Of a DNA stretch of 64,000 nucleotides, positions 36,301-44,575 are shown piece after piece. The stretch covers positions 2,170,001-2,234,000 of the forward strand of contig JAEILZ010000008.1 in NCBI GenBank assembly GCA_018873225.1, given 5' to 3'. The notes beneath the pieces were generated by a model that made no database searches, was not told the origin of the DNA, and saw only the letters and a program-made list of their open reading frames with translations. The position numbers and the translations under genes were made by a program. The stretch comes from [Phialemoniopsis] sp. UDSM-2020 (lineage: Eukaryota; Ascomycota; Sordariomycetes; Thyridiales; Thyridiaceae). The number at the start of each line of letters is the position of its first letter. Position 1 is the first letter of the stretch.

Positions 36301-37937
36301 AACAGGAGAACTTCATCGATATTACAAGTCATGAGATGCGCAATCCTCTCAGTGCGATACTGCAATGCGCGGATGAGATCACCAACACCATCGTCAGTCA
36401 CCGCTCGGAAGATCCTTCATCCTATGTTCCAGGAAAATTCAATTTGCTTCTAGAGAGTTGTCTGGAGGCATCAAACACGATTTCCCTCTGCGCCAGTCAT
36501 CAAAAACGCATCGTCGATGACATTCTCACCTTGTCCAAGCTCGACTCTCAGCTACTCCTCGTTACCCCTGTTGATGTTCAGCCTGCTGTTGTCATCCAGA
36601 ATGTCCTCAAGATGTTTGAGACCGAACTCAATTCGAATGATATACACGGCGAGTTCCGCATCGAGAAGTCATATCAAGATTTGGACATTGACTGGGCCAA
36701 ACTCGATCCTTCCCGCCTTCGTCAGGTTCTGATTAACCTTATGACCAATGCCATCAAGTTCACGCAGTCACGGGAAAGAAGAAGAATCGTCATCAGTCTC
36801 GGGGCATCGCCTGACATTGAAGATTTGAACACAAACGGCGTTTCTTATTTTCCATCCCGGAGTCCAGAGAGGGAAAACATCACCGATGAGCCTGGCTGGG
36901 GCAGTGGGCACAGGATCAAGCTGCATGTAGCTGTCACTGACACAGGCCCTGGACTTGATGACCATGAGAAGAAGATGCTCTTCCAGCGCTTTTCACAGAC
37001 CTCGCCACGCACGCATGTCCAATATGGCGGCTCCGGCCTAGGACTCTTCATCTCTCGCATCTTGACAGAGCTACAGGGCGGGCAGATTGGGGTCACATCC
37101 GAAAAGGGCATGGGCAGCACATTTGCCTTTTACATCAAGAGTCGTATGGTGCCTCTGACCCAGCTCTCTCCTTCCACCAAGCCTCCCGCTTCGAGTCCCT
37201 TCAAGCGTGAGGGCACCATGGTCCCTGCAACGTACACTGCATATACAACGAGCGGAAGCAAACCATCAACGCCGACAACGCAAGACATAGTTCCCCAGAC
37301 GATACCAGAAGTGGCGATGACTGACCCGAGTGCATCGCCGCCTCTGGATGTGCTCATTGTCGAAGACAACTTGGTCAATCAGAAAGTGCTCCAGAGGCAG
37401 CTTCGCAAGTGCGGCAACAACACGCATGTCGCGAATCATGGCGTAGAAGCTCTTGAGGCTCTACGGCGATCCACCTTCTGGAGCCCGGATCACATTGGTC
37501 AACGGCCACAGCTCATGACGTCGTCATCCAACCTATCGAGTACATCTGGCTCATCCGAGACGAGCCACAGCAAGAGGAGCGACCCAGAAAACATCCATAT
37601 ATCTGTGGTGTTGATGGACCTCGAAATGCCGGTAATGGACGGCATGACTTGTGCGCGCAAGATCCGCGAGCTCGAGGCGGATGGGACGATTCTTGGCCAT
37701 GTGCCAATCATTGCGGTGACGGCGTACGCTCGGCCGGAGCAGATCGAAAATGCTAAAGCCGCTGGCATTGTAGGTTTCCCTGATCCCAACCGCGGTGCTA
37801 CTCTCCGGTATCTAAGTACTGACTTATGTTCACAGGACGATGTCATCTCGAAACCATTCCGCATTCCGGATCTAATGCCAAAAATTGAGGAACTCGTCGC
37901 CAAATACAACACGCACGCGATATCAACGCCTGCTTAA
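33345..37937 (+). CDS. Hybrid sensor histidine kinase with PAS domains and a C-terminal receiver
   Basis: The start at 33345 gives a frame open for 1530 codons, but a 66-nt intron at 37770-37835 is likely, giving a 1508-aa product. Residues 1-260 are low complexity. A PAS-like segment starts near 262 (PTFIID, then FANAALR), a second near 478 (LGPIETWP), a GAF-like region spans about 620-810, and a PAS domain lies near 845-962. The H-box is DITSHEMRNPL with the likely phospho-accepting His996. The ATPase has an N-box NLMTNAIKFT, G1 TDTGPGL, F-box LFQRFSQ and G2 GGSGLGLFIS. The receiver starts near 1334 (VLIVEDNLVNQKVL) with likely phospho-accepting Asp1425 (MDLEMPVMDG), then AVTAYA and SKPF. 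No membrane segment is seen, so a cytosolic sensor is likely. The signal it senses is unknown. Confidence 0.93.
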   Translation: MTLSDKSAPRYSDQVNHSSTLQPGDPKADPAFNQASSAAPAAPGPLAHSIRQQGRESVSEDANRRAQQLADEWGSEISRYGLTSATLIRDHPVVRNATARAPFTSSPSKLRQSVSESTPPPVRPTAALQGKRSSEENGSGPGSRHSPPKKARLTAPSQISLSNIPQTPSPGSEQVVSPIFFSSSSRPMPTRPPSYPSAEGTTKMINRIHEGDEKVTTHRLPKGNVSSAGTARSSSTPGSWPFESPGTDGRGLSPSLQQLQGIGVIELLEQDERPTFIIDLANSTNFQAGPIEILFANAALRASQVVLDLVSSEALDPETNTDFSRFKAWILSFVRNNESMDVCLPSLSYGGISWTCSTLRRRYRFVSGNSSAVSITPTSPSPAAQASSVLGQRNRGPTPLRDPTTPRERSSSETDYFGDATSREPHRRARSVPRDVIDVDPETPIHQESLLDASSPSFDWTRIAVSPTLPSHIQFARSIDWASTPLGPIETWPADLRSMSNLVMGSPHPAAIYWGREYTSIYNEAYIALAGRKHPRMMGHSYRDAWAEIWDAIEPIFSEAWNSGQATMKHDDRLFIIRNGFLEEAYFSWSIVPLVGADGSVVALYNPAFENTRRKVNERRMLTLREVGEKTALSQTVNEFWGLVQQGLAYNPWDIPFALIYSVTDDSESEASSMHSGSLSNPPQITLEGSLGVPANHPAAVDSIDLRTSDDGFAPYMRDSMAHQGMPVVLSRDDGTLPSSLMDGLEFRGFGDPCRTVVVFPVHPTTTGDAVVGFIVVGVNPRRPYNEDYQLFINLLSRQLATSLASVVLFEEEIKRGQRAARLAALDRQELSLQLRLRTQEAVESEYKFTRMAEFVPVGMFIANEHGMINYCNDAWWEISRHPRSANTVETWMQSVRDEDRPGVAAVWQKLVTDKVAVTHEFRFKNVREADGHAVDTWALMSAYPEKTETGELRRIFGCLTDISQQKWAEVLQKQRMEEAVELKRQQENFIDITSHEMRNPLSAILQCADEITNTIVSHRSEDPSSYVPGKFNLLLESCLEASNTISLCASHQKRIVDDILTLSKLDSQLLLVTPVDVQPAVVIQNVLKMFETELNSNDIHGEFRIEKSYQDLDIDWAKLDPSRLRQVLINLMTNAIKFTQSRERRRIVISLGASPDIEDLNTNGVSYFPSRSPERENITDEPGWGSGHRIKLHVAVTDTGPGLDDHEKKMLFQRFSQTSPRTHVQYGGSGLGLFISRILTELQGGQIGVTSEKGMGSTFAFYIKSRMVPLTQLSPSTKPPASSPFKREGTMVPATYTAYTTSGSKPSTPTTQDIVPQTIPEVAMTDPSASPPLDVLIVEDNLVNQKVLQRQLRKCGNNTHVANHGVEALEALRRSTFWSPDHIGQRPQLMTSSSNLSSTSGSSETSHSKRSDPENIHISVVLMDLEMPVMDGMTCARKIRELEADGTILGHVPIIAVTAYARPEQIENAKAAGIVGFPDPNRGATLRYLSTDLCSQDDVISKPFRIPDLMPKIEELVAKYNTHAISTPA
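37770..37835 (+). other. Frame-preserving intron in the receiver domain of the histidine kinase
   Basis: The donor GTAGGT follows GCTGGCATT, and the acceptor TTCACAG precedes GACGATGTC. The 66 nt are a multiple of three and contain no stop in frame, so a plain open frame reads through. The segment would add 22 residues (VGFPDPNRG onward) between AAGI and DDVISKPF. Receivers normally have this stretch continuous (A-G-x-D-D-x-x-x-K-P), so removal restores the expected domain. A possible branch point TACTGAC lies at about 37817-37823. Confidence 0.85.
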
Positions 37938-40137
37938 TGAGAAGAGAGGATGTTATTGAAGAACATTCGCCAATTTTCACCGTCCCCAGCGCATGGCGAA
38001 TACCTTGTCATCCGTCTAGGAGACTGATTCACAGCGCTGAACGACGCATGATTTATACCATAACCCAACACGCATCACCTTCGTAATTTATTGTCCTAGC
38101 AGAGCTAGCAATGTCGACCATGCTAGACTGGTTCCTCGGCCTCGGAGTTGGTCGGTCGTTGGCAATACTCATATACAGGCGGTTTGCCTTTGTTGCTTAT
38201 CCTCATCGTTTTCCTTTACTAGAATATCACCTCACGACGTTTGCGATGGGAAAAGTGGCGGGATCTTTACTTTTTATTTCTTTTGGTAATGGAATCAAAA
38301 AGGGATACACATGAACGCCGGGTTCTACAGCATTCAAGGAGTTCAAATATGGCTGGGGACGCGGGACGAGCTCCCTTTTATACTTTTACATCGTCTCTCT
38401 TAGGCAGGCAAGGCTATCTCGTGGAAGAGATGAGCCTTGAGAAAGAGAGAGAATTAATCAAGAGAGCAAGGTGGCCAGGCTATAATGTCTTTTCTATTCT
38501 GTGTCTCTGTGTGTGCGATTCTTCATTGTGCTACCTGGCTTTGTTGCATGAGCATCGATCAGACTGTCTCGTTTACTTCCATCTTGCCGAGGATTGGGAA
38601 GGCATAAGATTTCTTCATACCGGAAGAGGTACCCAGGACCACATGTGTACTTCCAAATATCCCCAATTTTTTCCCACTCTTGTTGTTAGACATTGAGCAT
38701 GAAACATTGGTCCGCATTTTGTTACAGGTGGAGAGAGAGGGACATGAGGACAGGATGGAGGTATAATATCAAGCATCATGCAATGTTATAAATCCCGAGT
38801 TCAGAGTCTGCGTCCAGCTGGGATGATGAGTTGGGTTCATTAATGCAGAATAAGATATCCCTATTTGACTTTGAGAATAATGCTCTTGTCCTCCTCATAC
38901 TCCGTGACCACACTCCCTAAGACTTTGCTTTTCTTTTTCTTTTTCTTTTTCTTTTTCTTTTTCTTTTTCTTTTTCTTTTTCTTTTTCTTTTTCTTTTTCT
39001 TTTTCTTTTTCTTTTTCTTTTTCTTTTCCTTTTTCTTTTCCTTTTGTTTTCTCTTTTTTCTCTTTTCTTTTCCTTTTCTTTTTTTCTTCTTTCTTCTCCT
39101 TTTCTTTTTTTCTTCTTTCTTCTTCTCTTTCTTTTCTTTTCCTTTATTTCTTTATCCTCTTATTCTTTTCTTTTCTTGCATCAACCAGCCCAATCACATC
39201 TCGAATCAGTGTTCAATAGCAAAAGAGGAACCAGGTGTAAGCGAAGCCCGACATGCGAGAGAGGTTATATTAGCTATTAAGTTATGCTTGGATTCCATAA
39301 AAGGAGCCTCGCTTGGTGACAAGGGAGGCTCGGCCCGCTCGTACCAGCTTGTCCCGGGACTGGTCGCCATCGCCTCTCAGCCAGACGTAGATAGTCAAGA
39401 ACACCATAGCATCCCAGGAGCCAAGCCAGCAACCTACAAAGCAGGCACTCTTTAGTAGAAACCCAACAGTTCGTGGACCCATATCATCATCCTTCCCCCT
39501 TTTTCATCCTCCACCGGGTTTCTCGGAGAGATGCTTGCTTCATCCCGCGAGCGCAAGCAATTTGCATTCACTCATCCTCCCGTTCAGAAATTCAAGACAT
39601 CATCCCCGAAAAAGATTTTCCAAAACCGTCGACTGTTTTGGGGGGTATACTGGGTATCAAAAAGACAAAAACAAGATATTGCAAGCATATTGGTATTTCG
39701 GTCTGGTATCAAGACGAGAAAGCAGCAACTACATGAAAAGGCAAAGAGCGGCAGAGGGCAAAAAAGCAGAGGAAATGATAACAAGACATTGTTGTGTTTT
39801 TTTGGGTAGTGTTTTGTGCGTCGTTGCCGAGACGAGGCTGTTCAAGCCATTATGAATCCCAGAGCAAGACTCGATGTGTGGTGATTATTAAAACAAGACG
39901 TATTGGGTATATCAGGGTCCAACCAAGCTTTGACAGGGTATCTTGAAAATGCAGAACCGATTCCCGACCAAACCCGGAGAGTTGGCAAGTAGTCGTTGGA
40001 AGGCGCTCGAGGCCCCCCTCTCTCAAAATGTTCGTAGACTTCGCTCTATAAGTGTCTTACTTTTTTTGTGGTTTTGTGTGTTTGGGCATGAAGCGCCGTC
40101 ATCGCGGTCGCCGTTGGAGCTTGAATCCGCTCGCACT
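37938..40137. other. Intergenic region between convergent genes
   Basis: This region lies between the stop codons of the hybrid kinase and PH-domain genes. It contains the 3' untranslated regions and a long polypyrimidine tract (annotated separately). Open frames running through the tract are runs of Phe and Leu produced by its composition and are not genes. Confidence 0.5.
38925..39172 (+). repeat. Polypyrimidine tract with a CTTTTT hexanucleotide repeat
   Basis: From about 38930 to 39023 the sequence is a nearly perfect head-to-tail CTTTTT repeat of about 16 copies. It then decays into mixed CTTTT, CTTTTCC and TTCTT units to about 39172, with a few G, A and C interruptions. The other strand is an uninterrupted purine run (AAAAAG). 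It sits between the 3' ends of two convergent genes. Replication slippage explains the repeat; long homopurine-homopyrimidine DNA can form triplex structure. Confidence 0.9.
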
Positions 40138-41878
40138 CTATGCGGTGGCAGCAACCTGGGGGGTAGCAGCCAGAGGCTTATCGGCGGCGGGAGTCTCCTC
40201 GGTCTCGACAGGCTTGGGGGCCTCGGCCTCGGCCTCGACGGGCTTGGGGGCCTCAGTCTCGGCTGCGGGCTTGGCCTCCTTCGAGGCCTCAGCCTCAGCG
40301 GGCTTGTCCTCAGCCTTCTCGGCGGGCTTCTCAGCAGCCTTGCCCTTGCGGTTGATGGTGGCACGGAACTTGGAGAAGGGAGACTTGGGCTTCTCGCCCT
40401 CCTCGTCGGAAGAGGCAGACTTCTCCTTCTTGGCGCCGAAGCCGAAGGGGAGCGAAGACTTGCGCTTCTCGCTCTTCATCTCCTTCTTGGTCTCACCGTT
40501 GGTGGAAGGGGTTGCGTCAACAGTCTCGACGGGGACGTTGGCGGGCGAGGCGACCTCGGCGGAGAGGGGCTCGGTGGTCTCAACGGCCGGGATGACGGGG
40601 GCGTTCTGAGAGACGGCGGCGGCCTCAACCGGGGTGTCCTTGGCGGGAGGAGCCGGTGCGGCCTCGGCCTCGATCTTCTTCTTGCCGAAAGACAGGTTTC
40701 CGAAAATGGAGGCACGCTTCTGGGGGGCGGGCTTCGTCTCAGGGGCCTTGGCCTCGGCGGCACTAGCCTCAACAGGAGCCTCGACGGGGGCCGTCTCGGC
40801 GACGGGGGCCTCAGCAACAGGTGCAGCCTCGGTAGCAGCAACAGTCTCGCTGACGGGGGCGGCGGTCTCAGGCTTGGCCTCCTCAGTGGCGGCGGTCTCG
40901 GCGGGCTTCTCCTCCTTCTTGGCCTCCTTCTCTTCCTTCTTGCCCATCAGGCTACCGAAGATGGAGCCACGCTTGCGGCTGGCAGAGCGGCGCTTGGGCT
41001 CGTCCTTAGCAGGCTCCTCGAGGCGGCCAGCGTCCTTGGCGGGCTCCTCGGGCTTGGCCTCCTCGGCGGCGACAGCATCCTTGGGAGCCTCCTCCTTGAC
41101 GGGCTCCTCAACCTTCTTCTCCTCCTTCTTGGCGGGGGGAGCGGGCTTGAAGCTCTCAAGGGTGGACTTGTAGGTCTCAGACTCGGTGACAGTGGTGGCC
41201 AGCTCCTTGGCCTCGGTGATCTTGGCCTTGATCTGAGCAACCCAGCTGTCACGCTCGGTGGGGTTGGAGGCCTTGAAGGTGTGCTTGTGGCCCTTGGAGG
41301 TCAGGTGGAACTTGTGGGTACCGTCAACGGCGGGCTCAGAGGCCTCGGCGAGCTGGATGGCACCATGAGGGGTGGACTTGTCGTTGGGCTTCTCGTTGTA
41401 GAACAGGAGACCCTTGCCAGTGTGGGAGGCCCAGGCAGCGACGTGCTGAGCGACCTCGCCGACCTTCTCGCCCCGCATGTAGGCGTTCATGTGCTTGGGC
41501 TCGACGGCATCGCTACCGAACCAGAAGTACTTCTTGGAGTAGATGAAGTTCCTTTGGACACATGCGTGTTAGCAGACGAAACTAGTAGTCACTGGCCTGT
41601 CGTCTTAATACTCACTTGGGGAAAGAGGATCCCTTGGCCTCCAGGATACCCTCCTCGATGGGGGCAGCCTCCTCCTTCTTAGCCTCCTCGGTGGTGGCGG
41701 CGGGGGTCTCGGTGCTCTCAACGGCGGGCTCAGCGGTGCTGGCCTCGGTCGTGGCAGCTGCGGGCTCGGCGGCGACGGCGGGCTCGACAACGGGAGCTGC
41801 CGTCTCGGCGACGACAGGCTCGGCAACAGCAGGAACAGTCTCCTTGGGGACCTCGACGTTCTTGTTCTCCTCAGCCAT
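40138..41878 (-). CDS. PH-domain protein, Meu6-like (meiotic expression up-regulated)
   Basis: Two exons on the minus strand, 41878-41616 and 41551-40138, give 558 aa. The start MAEENKNVEVPKE is preferred over an in-frame ATG 22 codons upstream, because that extension looks like translated leader. Residues 1-80 are Ala/Glu/Thr-rich. A PH-like domain spans about 85-190, with FIYSKKYFWFG, GKGLLFYNEKP, KFHLTSKGHKHTFKA and the terminal WVAQIKAKI helix. The remaining 370 residues are low complexity (Ala, Glu, Pro, Lys), broken by repeated basic motifs: KRGSIFGSLMGKKEEK, KRASIFGNLSFGKKK and KRKSSLPFGFGAKKEK. This matches Meu6-type PH proteins of ascomycetes. A membrane- or cell-cortex-related role is inferred from the PH domain only. 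The strong Ala/Glu codon bias makes a 579-codon shadow frame on the plus strand. Confidence 0.85.
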
Positions 41879-43804
41879 TGTGTTGGATTGGGGGTTTTTG
41901 TTGGGTATCTCGAAAAGAAAATAGAAAAGGAGTTTGGGTATCACTGGAAAGCAAAAGAAAAGTCAAGGACAGGATCGTTTGTGGGTGGACGATGGACTGC
42001 CTCGTTTGGATGTGAAATGGATTTCCCTGATGGTCACGAGATGTGAGTCCGGCGGGATGATATTTGATTAAAAGGATAATCTATTGGTTTTTGTGGGAGG
42101 AGGAAAGTGGAAGAAGGGGGAAGAAGAAGGAATGCGGCGACTGGAGCTCGGAAGGGTACTTATTTGTTTCCCTGAGAGCGTCACAGGGGTGCTTCTGGGT
42201 GGCCGTGTGGTGGTCGTGCAGGTGGTGGGTGGTGGGTGTGGGAAGCTGGTTGCCCGTTCGCCGCCGCCTTTGGCCATTCACATGGCATGGGTGGGAGGAG
42301 GGTGGCCCGTACGGTACATGGTCTCTTGGTAGTGGATGGGGATGGGGGGAGAGACGAGAGATGAGAGATGGGACCCGGCCGTCCATCTTCCTGTGCAAGC
42401 AAAGGAGGAGGGCAGGGGAGGAGGAAAAGGGAGGGTGAAGAGATTGGTTCCCGGTTCCGTTTACAGAAGAACGGTGTACCACTCACTGTGCCATGACAAG
42501 ATGCAGAGAACAAGTACCGACTCTTCCCTGTTATCCGCCTTGTCCATTTGCCATCCCATCCCAACCCAGAAAGAGCAATACTTACCTCGTAAGTTGCCAA
42601 CCAAAAAGCACAGCAGACACAGATTCGCAGGCATAAAGTTGCCGCCGGCTTACTTGGTCCAGACAAGTCGCTACTTCTGTCGCTCGATCTACAACGTGAT
42701 CGACCGTTTTCTCTCACCTTGACCGACCCTGGCAGCTCATCAGATCAGGGTCTGGCGAGCCTCCTGGTCGAGACCCCAAGACCCCTTCTCTAGCGACGAC
42801 TAATATCAAACAATGGACAAAAGCTGCTCTGGCGTGTCTGGGTTGAGACGTTGTTGCTGGGTCATGGGCTGGTCCGTGCTGCGCTACACGACCTTGGGCG
42901 AAATTACAGCCCAAGGGCGAGCTCGGCAAGACAGGGGTCCCCCTGGTTCCCGCCCAGCGTTTAAAACGTGCTGGCCTAGTCCGAACAGACAGAGACAGAC
43001 CCAGGGATCCGCTCTATTTTCTCTCCTTTTCTTTCCCAGTTCCTTTGGCAACGCAAAGACGGTGAGGCGAATAAGAATAGGTATTGTTCTACTCTGAGAG
43101 GAAACTTTTGTTTGGCGGTAGTATGAAATGGCTATGACATGATCTCAACAACATGGCTGACTGCTGACTGTCTTGACTGTTTAAAAGGCTACATCATGGT
43201 CAAGTACCGGCATGCCACTAGCATTCGCCATTTCCTGCACCTGCAGTTTATTTTACGTTTGCCCAATTCAGGGCGCTAGCGGATGCGGCAGGCTCCTCAG
43301 TGGTTCCTCGTTCAAGTGCATTGAAGGGTGTGGATACGCCAGACCGTCTGCGCGCGCGACCCTTGCGTCCCACCAGAGCCCACTGAATAAAAAATCACCG
43401 AACTCTGGGTGGAGCTGCAGGTGACTCCTCTGCTCCTCCTCCACTGACACTCACCTCACTGCTTCCTGCTCTCTGTCTCCTGCCAGTCGCTAAATTTGAT
43501 GTGGATTAGTCGCTGCCGATCAGGTCATCACCTCATCAAACGCTATCAACCAGACAGCCAGAATAACTCCCACCATCCAGTCGGTAAGGATGATTGACAA
43601 ATCTGACAGCAGCAACGGTGCCAGGACGAGATCGGGGACACTCGAGATATCTTGATTCCCATGCTCATGACAACAGCACACACCTGGATAACCGGCGCAT
43701 TATTGACAGAGTACCCTGGGCATACCCACCAGCCAGACCTCAACAAACGACAAGTGCGATAACTACCTCGTTGATTTAGATAGGTAAATGAGTAAGAGCA
43801 ACAT

Positions 43805-43832
43805 TCTTCTTCTTCTTCTTCCTCCTCCTCCT
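43805..43832 (+). repeat. TTC/TCC trinucleotide microsatellite
   Basis: A run of TTC triplets passes into CCT triplets over about 28 bp in gene-free DNA. It has no evident role. Confidence 0.85.
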
Positions 43833-44540
43833 TATTGATGCTCCATCTGGCTAGCGACACTCCGAGCATCCTGGCGGTGCTACCGTAGCGCTTCTGGGAT
43901 GGGATGTGAATAGGGGGCGCCTGCTCTGCCACCTCGACCACCAGCACGAGAGGCGAGGCCCAGGACACGACAGGACACGACAGGTACCGTAATTTCGATT
44001 CCATGCAAGCTTCATTCCAACCAAGCCCACCAGATGCACCAGCACTGTCGACGCCGCCTCCGTATTCGCCCTCACAGACCTCTCAAGCTCACCCCGATGG
44101 AACTCCGGGCCACAGTCGGGAGATCCACTTTCAATAAAATTTCTTTGGTCCTTCTCTCACGACGACGACTCTCGAGATGCCGCCCTTTCACTCTTTGGAC
44201 AGAGTAGCGTAGCTCTTCTGGCGTGCAGACGACGAATCGAGATCCACCGCTGCTTGTCCCCATTCAGGCACGCCCAGTGGATCCCCTGGGTCCTGTCGTC
44301 GCCGTGACATTTTTGTTAGATTGCGGACGCTACCGGCACCTAAAAGAGAAGACGAGCAAACGAGGTACCTCGGGCATGCGTAACCGTGCAGCCATACGAG
44401 GTACGACAAGAGAAGGCACCGCCAGCAGTGTCTGTTCTTCTCTGGTATGCATAAAGAAAACTTTTTCGTGCAGTGTTTGCTCAGGTGGCACACCGTCTCC
44501 ATTTACTGAAACGGCAAGGCTCGTGTCACCGTTTGGGGAT

Positions 44541-44543
<3 letters not shown>

Positions 44544-44574
<31 letters not shown>
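44544..44574 (+). repeat. Poly-T run of 31 bases
   Basis: An uninterrupted T run follows GGGGATCCC. The short sequence GGGATCC recurs to its right at about 44593-44599. The run could be a simple slippage tract or the poly-A end of a retroposed fragment inserted on the minus strand. No coding or conserved element is seen beside it. Confidence 0.85.

Positions 44575-44575
<1 letters not shown>

Noticed and set aside
38865..39455. Open frame with a long run of Phe through the pyrimidine tract
   Set aside because: It is a translation of the CTTTTT repeat and has no gene-like features.
39943..41682. 579-codon plus-strand frame opposite the PH-domain gene
   Set aside because: It is a Gly/Leu-rich shadow of the Ala/Glu/Pro-rich PH protein on the other strand and crosses that gene's intron without a break.
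41878..41944. Alternative upstream ATG at 41944 for the PH-domain protein
   Set aside because: The extra 22 residues (MIPKLLFYFLF onward) are hydrophobic and unlike the acidic N-terminus. The ATG at 41878 begins the family-like MAEENKN sequence.
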